From Sodiomyces alkalinus F11 (lineage: Eukaryota; Ascomycota; Sordariomycetes; Glomerellales; Plectosphaerellaceae), in assembly GCF_003711515.1 (NCBI RefSeq), contig NW_021167081.1, positions 4,263,166 through 4,327,165 on the forward strand: 64,000 nt of DNA. The letters are read 5' to 3'. Every line of letters starts with the position of its first letter. Positions within the stretch are counted from its first letter, which is position 1. The position numbers and the translations under genes are program-made. The notes beneath the pieces were generated by a model. That model was not told where the DNA came from. It ran no database searches and was given only the letters and a program-made list of their open reading frames with translations. This document shows, in pieces, positions 23,338 to 36,100 of the stretch.

Positions 23338-23908
23338 TATTAGATACCTATAGCCATCTTATCGTCGTATAACAAACTATATTATATTAGATATATAGAG
23401 TATATCAATCCTATGTACCTATAGTTGTTTTCTCTGTATTTTCCAAGTCGTTAGATATCCCTGTAGTGTACTCCGACCTTTACATAGATATATACATATA
23501 TAATTCCGTACCTTTATTTATATTCTAACTGTTGAACTATATAAGACACTAGAAGTACTTACTTATGTAGGGGAGTTCCCTTTTAGTATAGCGGTACATT
23601 TTTAATCTGACAGTTATAAGTCTAGGAGGATTTATTCCTATAAGTTCCCTGCCTTAAGTCACCCATTCCAACCCTAGCCGAGGAGATATCTGAAAAGAAT
23701 AAGAGAGAGATCCACTAGAGGAGCGTTATATCTAATCAAAGAGAGCCGCCTTGATGCTAATAATGCATCTAGCCTTTATTAAGCGCGAAGATCGTCCTTC
23801 ACACAAGGCTAGGGGTGTGTGTTAAACTATATAAGACACCAGAAGTACCTACTCAAGTGGGGGAATTCTCTTTTAGTATAGCGGTATATTTTTAGTCTGA
23901 TACTAATA
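23338..23908 (+). repeat. D LTR, first copy (193 bp plus TRIM insertion)
   Basis: Starts TATTAGATACCTATAGCC and continues to 23529. Its last base is 23908, after the TRIM-like insertion and its duplicated target. Net length 193 bp, identical to the net length of the second D LTR (24357-24829). Original ends inferred TGTTAGAT...TTCTGACA. Confidence 0.85.
23530..23902 (+). mobile_element. 373-bp TRIM-like element with 83-bp LTRs
   Basis: Direct repeats of 83 bp (23530-23612 and 23820-23902) begin TGTTGAACTATATAAGACAC and TGTTAAACTATATAAGACAC, and end TCTGACA and TCTGATA. The five flanking bases are CTAAC (23525-23529) and CTAAT (23903-23907), a target duplication. The 207-bp interior has no coding capacity and ends in AAGGCTAGGGGTGTG, a polypurine-like tract. 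LTR ends TG...CA, the 5-bp duplication and the lack of genes fit a terminal-repeat retrotransposon in miniature. CpA/TpG are better kept than in the host LTR, perhaps because the element is too short for RIP. Confidence 0.78.
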
Positions 23909-24356
23909 AATAGCTTTAACTACCTACCCGCTAAGTATAGCCAGGCAGTAAGGAGATATATCGTATAGACCTTATCAAGGTAGAATAATCTAATAGCCGA
24001 TTACGAGATTTCGATATAGAAGGTAGATAATCCTAGGACTATCGGGTATTAACTTTGCCTTCTATAACCTCACGTCTTCGTAATATACTACGGCCTTAAT
24101 ATAATTAAGTTAGAACCTCTTAATCCAACCGTTTTTATCGTCTTTACCCTTTACAGTTACACTATATTCCACAGAATATATATTAACATAACAATATATT
24201 TTCAGGCTCGATACCAAAACGTCTAGGCGCCGTAATCTATCCCTTTATAATTATAGGACATTTCTATATATGCTTCGCGAAATAGCAGGAGTCGTACATT
24301 TCCTACTTCTAGAGTAATTCGGTGCCCGGGGTTAGGGGCTACTAGTTAAGGTTATT
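23909..24356. other. 448-bp segment between the two D LTRs
   Basis: No reading frame. Directly after an LTR it could be the leader of a second D copy whose body is lost; there is no polypurine tract before the next LTR. It contains a Mutator-like TIR relic at 24204-24243. Confidence 0.4.
24204..24243. repeat. Relic TIR of the MULE H family
   Basis: The 40-bp AGGCTCGATACCAAAACGTC...CTATCCC matches 45151-45190, the right end of MULE H, with a handful of differences. On the other strand both start GGGAYAGATTA-GGCGCC. No other MULE part is seen next to it. Confidence 0.6.
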
Positions 24357-24829
24357 TATTAGATGCCTATAGCTATCGTATAGGTATACGGACCACGATA
24401 TAGTCCCTAAGAGATCTATACCTGACTAAGGGCTTTGGATCTCGGGGACCTCGGGTACCAGGATATAATAAAGGCGGATACCGGAAAAAACCGGAGAGAA
24501 TCCAAATAATATAGTACCTATAACAGAGTCTTTACTACCTAAATTAAGGGTATAAAAGACGTACACAGATATAACTTTATATAATATATATATATAAGAT
24601 TTCTACTCTACTAAGTGAATTATATAAATACTGTTTAGATATACGATAATAGCCACCTTAGCGACGTATAATAAACTATATTATATTAGATATATAGAGT
24701 ACCTTATTCCTATACATCCACACTTATTTCCCCTAGTTTTTCACTATAGTTAGACATCCCTATAAAGTATCAAAAACGTCACTTAGATAAATACACACAT
24801 CATTCCGTACCTTTATTTGTGTTCTGACA
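24357..24829 (+). repeat. D LTR, second copy (193 bp plus solo A LTR insertion)
   Basis: Starts TATTAGATGCCTATAGC and ends GTGTTCTGACA. The interruption at 24374-24648 is a solo A LTR; removing it and one 5-bp duplicate leaves 193 bp. The 3' half keeps intact TpG and CpA (TTTGTGTTCTGACA) and borders the unmutated calmodulin island. Confidence 0.85.
24374..24648 (+). mobile_element. Solo LTR of copia family A (A3, 275 bp)
   Basis: Full-length A LTR, TATCGTATAGG...ATACGATA, flanked by identical five-base duplications ATAGC (24369-24373 and 24649-24653). The perfect duplication shows an insertion followed by LTR-LTR recombination that removed the body. Confidence 0.93.
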
Positions 24830-25073
24830 TTGTTAGTCCGCAACTTCCAGAGAAGCCCCAGAGCAGTCACTATTAATCCTGATCCGAAGAGGAACCCCTT
24901 ACATATCCATGGAAATACGCTTACTACCCGTGCAGAACGCAATGGAAGAATTAAGCAGCTGAAAACGGAACAATATCACGATCTCACTTGCCGACCCACT
25001 TAGCTCAAGGACTGAATTCCCGCCTATCTGTCTTCATTTCTTTTTTCTTATTTCATGGGATCAAGCCATGTGT
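24830..25073 (-). other. Calmodulin 3' flank / 3' UTR
   Basis: Unmutated DNA of normal dinucleotide content between the D LTR end and the calmodulin stop codon. No separate gene is seen. It must contain the calmodulin 3' UTR and poly(A) site. Confidence 0.6.
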
Positions 25074-26066
<993 letters not shown>

Positions 26067-26305
26067 GGTGTCGGAATGTTCAGAAGTCTTTCTATAGAGC
26101 AGGATGGTCTCGGGGCGCGACAGATATCCGTTTCTACAGAATCCGAGTGGGAGGAGGAGAAGTGTTATGCGCTAGTCACCGTCAGGGGATAAGGGAGGGG
26201 AACATAGACTTTCCACCAAGGGACGAATTAGAACCACAGAAATGCGACATGTCAAATCCGTGTTTGGATTAGGTAGAGAGGCGGCCTTGCCTAGAAGAAA
26301 CCTCG
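26067..26305 (-). promoter_or_regulatory. Calmodulin 5' flank (short promoter region)
   Basis: The whole unmutated upstream region is 239 bases, ending at the A-family LTR (26306). It must hold the 5' UTR and any native core promoter; no clear TATA box was seen. More distal control elements, if any, would lie in the LTR or beyond the transposons. Confidence 0.5.
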
Positions 26306-26579
26306 TGTCACACGTTAAAATAGCACTTATATAATTAACTTAATAGAGCCGAAATCTCGTAGATATATATTACATTAAGTTATATCTATATAAGTCTCTT
26401 ATACCCTTACTTTCGGTAGTGAAGACTCTGTTATAGGTACTATATGATTTAGATACTATCCGGTCTTTTCCGGTATCTGCCCTTATTATATCCTAATACC
26501 CGAGGTGCCCGAGTCCAAAGCTCTTAGTCAGGTATAGATCCCTTAGAGACTATATCGTAGTCCCTATACCTAAATAACA
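26306..26579 (-). repeat. 3' LTR of A-family fragment A4 (274 bp)
   Basis: Minus-strand A LTR, left end TGTCACACG (inverted CGTGTGACA) still unmutated, right end CTAAATAACA. It is the least damaged terminus of the family and shows the original TGT...ACA ends. It borders the calmodulin promoter. Confidence 0.9.
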
Positions 26580-27025
26580 CACCACTTTAGTTAAGGTGGG
26601 TCTTCCTAGGTTAATTAACTAATTAGAGACTTCGGTTTAAACCAAAAGCTCTTAACTTTTCTATTATAAAATTAATAGTTAAGGGAAAATACCCCTATAA
26701 AAGGGATCTAAATCCGCCCTATTTAACCGATTAATTTAATTCTATCTTAATTAGTTCCTTAATCCTGATTAGCCGAATCTGCTTAATCGGATCTATATCT
26801 ATTAGATCTACTACACCCTCAAGGGCCTTTATTATCGCTACGGCCGCGGCTTTAGTGTATTTAATCTCTTCGTGTAGTTACTTGAACTACTCGATACGAT
26901 CCTTTTAATCCGTAAAATTAAGCTATTATTAGAGTCTTTTAATCCCCGCCTCTAGTAATACCTTTATTAAACCGTCTGCGATTATATCCTTCGTATTAAT
27001 ATATATACCCTTAAAGAGGCCTTAC
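26580..27025 (-). mobile_element. A4 internal 3' fragment
   Basis: Polypurine tract and 3' non-coding part of an A element, aligning inverted with about 7040-7463 of A1. It is cut at 27025 by the LTR of copia B, and the rest is not found beyond B. Confidence 0.85.
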
Positions 27026-27397
27026 TGTTAATATTACTAATAATATCCTTCGAGTATATCCTTCAAGTACCTTCGTACTGGAACAAAGGATATCTTCCCC
27101 GTAAGCCTAGACCGTTCTCTTTCGAGTCAGAAAAAGGATTACGATATTATTACGATACCGATCTTAGATAATAGATTACGATATTATTACGATATTGATC
27201 CCTTTTCTAAAGAAGGAGAGAACAAAGGATATTAGCCTATCCCCTCGGTTCGGTTCTTCTCTCCATTATTCTTCTTCTTTATCGCTTTTATATAATCCAC
27301 ACGCGCGGAGAAATCCTATATTATAATCCTATTATTACTATCTATTTTTCCACTGCTTTTCGTGACTTTCATCCCTTCCACTTATCCGAAATTTTGA
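27026..27397 (+). repeat. 5' LTR of B (372 bp)
   Basis: TGTTAATATTACTAATAATATCC...ATTTTGA. It contains a duplicated TATCCTTCRAGTA unit near the start and a duplicated GATTACGATATTATTACGATA unit at 27136-27206, which explain its greater length than the 3' LTR. Confidence 0.88.
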
Positions 27398-28170
27398 AAA
27401 GGCTATAAGCCCGGAAAAGCTCGACTAAAGTCTCGAAACAATATATTCCTTAATTACCTACGGTCGTAATCTAAAAAGAGAAACCCCTGATTGTAAATAA
27501 TAGTCTCCTTTCCTATCCGATATTCCACTCTACCTACTACTAACACTACCTACCTACCTACTAACCTACCTGCCTATATTCCTACTTCTACGATCCTATG
27601 GTTTAATCGGTTAGTCGGCTTAGTCGTATGTTTATAAATCCATAAAATCTACTAAATAAATATATAAGCTACGATTACGTGAATTAAATAGGGGCACTCT
27701 TTATTCTTTACGTACGAATACTATAACGACTATACTACGAGGGTTATTCTAGTTATATAACTAGGATACTTTTCGTTACTTATAAGTCTTTAATTGTACC
27801 CGAGACTTCTATATCTATATATTTTCCGACCGTGGAATTCTATATAAATATCGTATTTTCTACACGACCGTAAATCCCCTTATTCCGCGAAGACCTATTT
27901 TAGGGTCCTCGCATATAAAGGAATTATACTAGCTCCGCTTTAGACCTATCAGAATAAGGGAATACTATCTTTAGAACTAAAGGAACTCTACTACCTATAT
28001 ATACGGGTATTGTTTTTATTTATCTACGAAGCCGTTTTTCCTTTTTAAGAATAAAGAACTATATACTGGCTTTAATTTAGACCCGCACGAATAAAGGTAT
28101 CGCTATAGTGATTACCCCGTGTATAGAATAAAGAAAGGAATAAAGAAAAGGACTATTTTCCTTATTTATA
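27398..28170 (+). other. B leader with GAATAAAG motifs
   Basis: About 770 bases between the LTR and gag with no reading frame. GAATAAAG or its inverse recurs (about 28042, 28088, 28126, 28138), and the same region in B' (17040-17290) shows the inverse CTTTATTC. Shared by both copies, so it is part of the family. Confidence 0.6.
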
Positions 28171-29380
28171 TTATAACTTTATTAGTTCTTATCTAAAATA
28201 AATAAAAGAAATATAATTCAGAAGCTCTTAAGATACCCGCTTAGGCAGAACTTAAAGATATTAACGTGAAGAAGCTTAAGGGTAGTCAGGACTACTAAAC
28301 CTAGATAATAGCTATATGTCCTTACTTTATATATAAGGGAAAGCTTCTAAAACAGCTTATAAAACCCCTCCTCAAAATACCAATAATAGGGTAAAAGAAG
28401 AAGATTTAAAGACTACTAGAGATATACTCTCCGCTCTATGAGATAGGCCCCTAATATAGGTTTAGGACCTTAATTTTACTTTAGAAATCTAGGAAAAGCT
28501 AAAATCCCCATATAAGAAAAAGGGGTTTTAAGCAGATTATAGCGTCCTTATATGGCTTTTTAACCTAGAAGTCTTAGAATTCTCCACGCTTAAGGACTTT
28601 CTATATAAAGTCTAAGAAAGACTATTTACCCTTTAAGGAAAGGATATTATTCTACCTAATAAGGTAGTCTTTACCTAGACTCTAAACCGCCTAGATAAGC
28701 GTTACGACGTAGTCACTATATAGATTATACAGGCTCTTCGGTATAATATGGATAGTTATACGTTCGATAAAATCATTATAGAAGTAATTAACGCGTTAAA
28801 GAAAATCGACTCTTTTACCTTAAATACCCTGCTTATAAAAGCTGAGAAACGTCAGAAAAAGTAGTTAAGTAGCGGCAATTAAAAGCAAAACCTCTTTCAT
28901 AGTAACTGTAAAAGCCCGGGATATCGACCGACAAACTATTATTTTTTATACTCTGAAAAAGCCCCCGTAGGCTAGGTAGTTTAGGGAAATTCAGGTTCGA
29001 GGAAAAATACCTAAAATCGGGTAAATAAAAAGCCTCTGAAGAAGAAGACCAAACCGTTGAAGTTATCGTTACGAGAGTCTAAAATACTTAATTTCTTCCG
29101 TTAGTGCGAGGAATAAAAGCTCCTAGAGGAAATAAAAAACGATAAGACTATTAATTTAGTCTACAATATACCGCCTACGGAGGAGCCTTGTTTAGAAGAA
29201 AAGGAAGAATTAGAAGAAGAATCAGAAAAAGAAACAGAAAAAAACGATCAGGAAGAAGAAGAGGACTCGGACGACAAGGCTCTTTTTCAACACGTTCCTA
29301 TTATGCCTAATCCCTCACGTCTCCCGAACCCCCACGCGGAAGACCTAATAGATATTAAACAGGTTTTTATTCTTTAAAAT
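28171..29380 (+). pseudogene. B gag remnant
   Basis: Starts around AAGAAGCTTAAGGGTAGTCAGGACTACT (LKGSxNYxxW-like start of copia gag) and carries LNRLDKRYDVVTI near 28680 and a damaged knuckle (NCKSPGYRPTNYYF) near 28910-28950. A strongly acidic Glu/Lys-rich tail lies at about 29185-29280. Stops are TAA/TAG. B' at 15859-17000 is the inverted homologue. Confidence 0.75.
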
Positions 29381-29429
29381 AAACCACAAATTAATAAAAC
29401 CCCTTAAAATACTAATATAATTATAGGAC

Positions 29430-29840
29430 AGATAGTAGACAAGAGCAACAGGATTTCAGGTATCAAATTAAATTTAAATTTTTATATCGATAGTAGCGCT
29501 ATAGCACATATAGTAGCAGATAAAACGCTCTTTTCTACGTATAAGACTACTCAAAATACTACTAGTTAACCGGTGATATAAATAAAGTAAACTTAATAGG
29601 TACTAATAACTATTATATTAATTTCAGGGATTCAGAAAGAATATTACTACTTCAGAACTATTTATATATACCCGAATTGGAGACTAGTATTATCAGCCTT
29701 CCTGTCCTAGATAAAAAGAAAATATACGGCCTTATAAGAAATAACTAGCTTATTCTATTCTAAAAAAAACTAAAATGAAACTAATATTTATACTAGAGCC
29801 GTTTTATATAACGGTCTTTACTAGGCTTCGGCACGGGCCC
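29430..29840 (+). pseudogene. B protease remnant
   Basis: FYIDSSAIAHIVADKTLFST (29479-29538) is a copia aspartic protease active-site region in which the family IDSGA reads IDSSA. The frame then breaks. Confidence 0.75.
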
Positions 29841-29879
29841 TAATATACGGGGGGGTAATAGAGTTATCACGGTCCTCGC

Positions 29880-30115
29880 AGCATTATAGTGCTATAAATA
29901 TAATAGAACTAGGAATAAAGAAGACTCTACATAAAAGAAAAGGAATAAAGGAATAGTCAGGCATAAAGAATTCGTTCCTAGATAATACGCACTTAAGGAC
30001 CCACTCTTTAGGGGCATAGGTCGTGGAATAAAGAAAAGACTAACCGGTAGAATAAAGAATAGAATAAAGAGACCCAAATAACGTCGGAAAATAATCAATC
30101 ATAAAGAAAGCATAA
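29880..30115 (+). repeat. GAATAAAG-rich block between B protease and integrase
   Basis: At least five GAATAAAG copies plus related CATAAAG units in about 230 bases, purine-rich on this strand, interrupting the pol frame. They resemble the motifs of the B leader. It may be a small insertion or a displaced leader piece. Confidence 0.5.
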
Positions 30116-30239
30116 CGCTATAGCATTACAGGATAGGCTATATTATCTCCACTGCTTTAAAATATATAAATAAGAATATAATAAGTATATCTAAAGAAGA
30201 TATACTAGAAATATAGAGCTATAAAACCTACAGAAAAAG

Positions 30240-31365
30240 TAACATTGCCACGCTCGTAAATAAAGAATCTTTTAATCAATATAAGAATTTTTCCTACCTT
30301 AAAAAGGTTTATATAGATTTATACGGGCCTATTAACCCTATAACGTATAATAGAAAGAGTTGGATTCTGTTTATAATAGACCGTTCGATATAGTATTTAT
30401 AGGCAAAACAGCGTATAGAAAAATCAGATATATCTATTATAAACGCTATAAAAGAGGGAAAAATCCCCGTGGCAAATATTGAATATAATAAAAAAATAAA
30501 AGAAGTTAATACCGACGACGGGGAAGAATTTACGAATACCTTGTTTAAAAGACTATTCGTCTGTGTAAATTATAATATAAAACCCCCGTATACCTATAAG
30601 ACTTAAGGCTCGATAGAACAGGTTATAAGGTCTATAATACAAAAAGTGTGTTATTTTCTTTTCTACTCAGGCCTACCTAAATACCTTTAGGAGGATACGG
30701 TGTATTTAGCCGTCTATACGTATAATAAAATACCTAATTTAGTAGTAGGTTTTAAAACGCCCTACGAATTAGTAGAAAATCGTAAATCTAATATACATAA
30801 TATTCGGGTTTAGGGTTCTATTATATGTTATAAAAATAGCGACCCGAAAACTAAGAAACTGGATCCACGAGCACTTTAGAGTGCTTTAGTAGATTATAAC
30901 GATTATAACTATATATTATATAATCCTCGATCTAGGAAGACTACCTAGTATTATAACGTATATATACTAGAAATTCAGTTTCTAACTTCTTCTTTAGATA
31001 CTATAATTAATAAAAGTAACCCTGTAATCTATATAAATAAGTCTCCTACTTTAAATATACCGTAAGCAGAACCGGTTTTTAACCCCGAGTCTTATCTACT
31101 CGGCGAGTACTATAATAATACTAAGTATACGTTTAGGTCTATCTAAACCGAAGAAGGAGATAATAATAATAATAATAATAAGAATAAGAATACTAATAAT
31201 AAAAGACGTAAGAGTCTTCGACTAGCGGACGGTATTATTCTAGCCAAAACTAATAATACTATAACCGACCCGCTTAATAAAGGCCTTAAATCCAGGTTAG
31301 AAATTTAAATCCCTTCTAAATCTTTGAAAAATAACGATAACGATTTTATAGTTTACGATAATAAT
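30240..31365 (+). pseudogene. B integrase remnant
   Basis: VYIDLYGPINPITYNRKSWI, then a damaged WILFMIDRS, then EVNTDDGEEFTNTLF, then VYLAVYTYNKMPNL and FKTPYELVENRKSNIHNIRV. These follow the copia integrase rve core and 'P.E.......HLRVFG' block. A low-complexity Asn/Lys-rich stretch (AATAATAATAATAAG) lies at 31160-31200. It ends at the LINE I target site. Confidence 0.85.
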
Positions 31366-31371
31366 AAGCGC

Positions 31372-31378
<7 letters not shown>
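31366..31378. repeat. LINE I target-site duplication, left copy
   Basis: AAGCGCTTATTAT, repeated exactly at 38015-38027. Directly followed by the (TTA)n run that is the LINE 3' tail. Confidence 0.9.
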
Positions 31379-31402
<24 letters not shown>

Positions 31403-33080
31403 CGATTCTACTCCGCTATTCTAACTAATCTATAGGAGCCTTTCGAGGCTATACGGTCCTTCTCGGGTGACTATAAAGGGGAAAACCCAGGTAAAACCCG
31501 TGGAAAACCTCTATATACTTGCTTGGGTGGAGTAATACTATTACGGGGCCGATATAGCCCTGGTTCGTCTCTGCTATATATCTGGATTTTACCTTTAGGC
31601 TAGTGGCTAACGGGAAGTATAGTAGGCTAGTAGTTAGGTAGATTAGCCTAAGCTAATCGCTAGCGGCGGAGCGGAGGCCGAGGGGGGTACTGCCGCGCCT
31701 CCGCGGTGCGGCCGCTACAACCCTTTAGCCTCGGCCTCCTTATATCTCCGAGGATTATACCTTTTATTCCTTCCGTTCGGTTAATAGAAAGAGTAGGGGA
31801 GATAGGTGCCTCCTACCTCCCTTAGGTAGGTTCCTGCTATATCCAGTAATAGGTAAGGAGGGTAAAGCTCTACCCTATTATAGGAATTAGATAGGTAATA
31901 TCCTATAAGGTCTTTATACCTATTTTTCCTCTGTGTTCCTCCTATAACGCTAATAAGTTTATGATAGATTTTCCTCGTAATCTATTCCCGCTTACGGTGC
32001 CGTAGGCTTATCGTTATAGCTTTATACTAATAGTAAACCCTTTTAGTTTTCCTTATTATTTCCTATTATAATTTAACTATAGGTACTTTATAGGTGGCGT
32101 TATAATAGCATAGTGGTATAGGGTTAACTAGGTAGTATAGTATTAATTTATATATATATAACTAAGTAATCGATATTAGTAGCATAATTTAAGTTCCCTT
32201 TATAGCGTAGCGGTGCCTTGGTAGTAGCGTGCTAATAGTCGTAGATATTATCCCCTAGCAATAATAATACTAATAGTAATAATCGCCGCTATAAACGCGG
32301 CGTACTTCGTGTTATACCGTATATAGGCCTTAGTAGTATCGGGGTAGTATCGTAGTGCTAACTTAGAGCAGTTATATTTGTTGTAGTAAGCGCCTAGGTA
32401 TATATCTAGATAACGTAGAGGCTTATACTAATACTCTTAGAACAGGTGTGGCCTATTATTAATATACTAATAGCCGCTATCTATAGAAGAATATACCCTG
32501 CCTTAATACCGCGGTAGTGCTTTATATATATTAAGGTAGATATAGCTAATAGCTTAATAGGTTCCCCCTATTACTAAGAAGTAGTAATAGCGTCTTATAG
32601 ATATTTACTAGGCGTATATAGCGGTAAAGGCCGCTAATAACGCTAGTATCGCTACTATAAGTATCCCTCTTTAGTGCCGTGCTAGTTCTATACTAATAAG
32701 GTATAGGCTAAGGAGCGCCTAGAGACGGCGTCTTAGTCTTTTAGCCAGGCCCTAAACCGGGCGTTACCTTTTAGTCGCGGTCGTGGCGGAACTATATTAG
32801 CAGAGGTATAGGAGTTGTCTTATTAGCTAAGGCGCTTAGAGGGTAAGATAAATCTAATCTTAGATTACCTTATAAATAGCTCTTTTTTAGTCCCGCACCG
32901 GCTCCTTAGCGGTATTAGGTATCTAACCGGACTTAGTAGGGTCTTAAGTATATCGGAAGTAGTATTAATGCCTCCGAGGGAGGTAAAGACGATAAATAAT
33001 AGCCGGTACCGTAATAGTACTATATTAATACTACCGGGGTCCCGGCTTATAAGGCCCTTATCTTAATAATTAATTAGTTA
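31379..33080 (-). other. LINE I 3' region without recognised protein
   Basis: About 1.7 kb between the end of the RT ORF and the (TAA)n tail. It contains a GC-rich hairpin (31673-31739). An equivalent region lies at 61670-63360 in LINE J. It is long for a 3' UTR and could hold a third reading frame, but no protein is recognisable. Confidence 0.5.
31673..31739 (-). repeat. GC-rich hairpin near the LINE I 3' end
   Basis: GGAGGCCGAGG (31673-31683) and CCTCGGCCTCC (31729-31739) are perfectly complementary over 11 bp. The loop holds a further CCGCGCCTCCGCGGTGCGG self-complementary core. The same hairpin occurs at 63023-63089 in LINE J. Confidence 0.75.
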
Positions 33081-33179
33081 TCGTGCTACCCTGCCCTTAC
33101 TCCGGTCCCGCTCTATTATCCCCGGTATCTTCGTAGGCTTCTATAACTTTAAGGGCGAGGCGAAAGTCCTTAAGCCTCT

Positions 33180-36100
33180 TCCTTTATAAAAACCACCTTA
33201 TAATTACCCCCGCCTCGGTATCGTATTCCAGGGCGTTATATAGGTCCTCTTTAGTTATAAGCGGTCTCCCGATAGCGCTAAAAAGGTCTTTACGGTCCTC
33301 CTCGGTTACCACTTAGTACTAGAGTATTATATACTCCGCTATCTCCGCCCCTCTATTCTTATAGGAGTACCGCGGTAATAGGAAGCCCGGTGCCTTTATT
33401 TTAGTAAGGAAGGCTTATAGGCCTAGTTTTTCGGTACGGATTTAGGTAAGCGTAACGCTTAGTAGCTTAAGGAGTTCCTTATACTTTTTAAGGGAATATT
33501 ATATTAGGGGCCAGTCTAGTACCGCTATAATATAGGTATAGGACCGCTATACTTCCGCCTAGGTTTAATCCTATTCCCTTATAAGGGCCTTCTATAGGGG
33601 TAAGGTTCTAGCCTAAGTTATTAGGGTGGTAAACTACGCTATCTATATAAGGGCGGCGTAGGTCCTATAATACCGGTTTAGTATTATTAGAGCTCTCGCC
33701 GTAGCGTATACTCTAGCTAATATCTTATCTTCGGTCTCTTCTTCTTATATCTGGAGGATCTTTCGGACGCTTAGGCTTAAGAGGTATAGGTTAAGGGGGG
33801 GGATAAAGGTCTTTTTTTCGAGGACCCTAACCGGTATAGCCCTATAAGCTCTAGTAACTAATCGGAGGCACCGGTTCTATATCGCTATAAGTACCGCTAT
33901 AAGGCCTTACCGGGGGCCGGCTTTTATCTTATAGACGGCTAAGGCGTAATAGCCCACCATTAGTCTTACTACTATAATATATAGTCTCCTTATATCCGCG
34001 AAGCTATATCCCTACGTTACCGCGCTAAGCCTTAAAAGGACGTAAATTTATATAGCTAGTCGGCTCTTTACCTTTTTAGCGTATCGCTAGAAGTCGAGTT
34101 TCCTATTAAGCTAGATACCTAAGAGCCTTATCGCTTCTATTACCGGTACCAAAATAGCGCTAAGGGGGAGTAGGGTAAAGGAGGGTTAGCGTGACTCTAT
34201 TAAGGGGATATAGATATACTTAGTTAGTTCGAATTATAGACTACTTACTGTCTCTTAGTCTAGGTAGGCTTACTACACGGCGGCGAGACGGTACCGCGTC
34301 TATACCTTTATTCTACTAAAGGCGATAATATTCGTCTTATTAGTAAAACCTATTACTATTGTTCTAAGGACCCTTGTAAGCTCCTTATAAAGGGTAAAGA
34401 TATAAAAGGATAAAGAGGATAGGGGAGATCGGGGAGCCTTACGGTATACCCTCGTAGAGGTACCGCGGGGGGGCCGTTTCGCTATTAAATAGAATCTAGG
34501 CTATACGGTCTTAGAGGAAGCTACTAATTAGGGTAATAAGCTATTAAGGGAAGCTTTTCCTTTTAAGTACTTCGAGGAGGCGGGAGTAAGAGATAGTATC
34601 GAAGGCTCCTTTAATATCTAGTTAAAGTATCGAAGCGGTATTACTATAGGCCTAGCATACTCTTATAGCCGCCGTGACTCTTTATACTACCGTCTCTATA
34701 CTTCGCCCTATCCGGTTACTTATTTATTCTTTTAGGAGGAGCTAATGCTCCTCTATTATAATAGCAATCCAGTCGGCTAGGATCTCCTTAAGGACCTTAC
34801 CTATTATACTAAGGAGTAATATTAGTCGCTAGCCTTTAATTATCTCGTAGTCGGCAGATAGCCGAGCTTCCTTCTTAAGGACTACTATAGTAGCGTAGCG
34901 GTATCTTTTCGGGTAATAGCCTACTTTAAGTCACGCTATAAAAATAGCACTTAGTCTTTAGTATAAGGGGGGTTTATAGGCTTTTAGGAGCCCTACTAAG
35001 AGTCTATCGGGTCCTAGTACTACCTAGGGTTTAGTCCTTTTAAGGCGCCCCTATACGTCCGCTATAGTGATATCGCGGCGGATATCCTACCCCGGGGGGA
35101 ATTCCGCGCTTAAGGGCCTAGGGGCGGTAAAGAGAGGGGGGGGGGGAAACTTCCGGCTTAGGACTTCGGCCTTCTCTATGTATATAGTTACTAGGTTATT
35201 GCTATTATCTTAGTATAGTAGTAGTACCGATAAGGGGTCTAGCGGGGCTCCCCCTTTAATTTATACCTATTTTTATAGCCGCTAAAAGAGGTTATCGTTT
35301 TTCCCGGTTAAGTAGAGTAAATACCGCTAGTATAGCCGCTTCGCTACCGCCATGGCCTTATCTTAGCTCCTCTCCACTTCCTAGAACTTATCCTATTAGT
35401 TCCGGGACTTCCTAGACGTATATCTACGGTAGAGGCGCCTTATTTCCTAGGTAAGGGCGGTAAGCTCCGCGTTCTACTAAGGGGTAGGTAAGGGTTTAGA
35501 GGTGCCCCCGCGGCGGCGCGGTACGGCCTTATCGGCTAGGGTAATAAGGTCTTCTATTAGATTATCTAATACTAAGTCGATATCTCCTCGTATTATAAGG
35601 AGGCCGGTTCATTATAGTTATATAGCGGCGAGCTAGGGAACTAAGGAGGGGTTAAAGCCTTTCTAGACCTAGCGGGGCCTAGCTAGGTCCTATAATAGTA
35701 TTATCGCAGTAATCAGCGTAATATCCGTCTTTATAAGGATTCGGGCTATCTATAAACAGTAGTCTAACCCGATAATAGTCTTATTAGGGCTGCTAAAGTC
35801 ATAGCGGAGCCTTTATGTTACTTATATAAGGTCGATACTATTAGTATACCGGCCCGGGCGGTACTATGTAGTTATTCTAGGGGGGGTTACTAGGTCTAGG
35901 TTCTACTAGGTTATAAGGATAAATAGGGTATCGGCCTAGGGGTAATACCGTGGTACCTATAACTATAGGGGGTAATATAGGTTAAAGTCCCCTATAAGGA
36001 CGTATCGGCCCTGTAATGGTAGTATATTAAATATATCTTATATGGGTATATTTTAGGGGATCCTAGCTAACTAGTAGTTCTCTAAGTAAATCGATAAGAT

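Noticed and set aside
31379..31402. (TTA)n as an ordinary microsatellite
   Set aside because: It is directly preceded by the 13-bp duplication of LINE I and stands at its 3' end, so it is the LINE tail.
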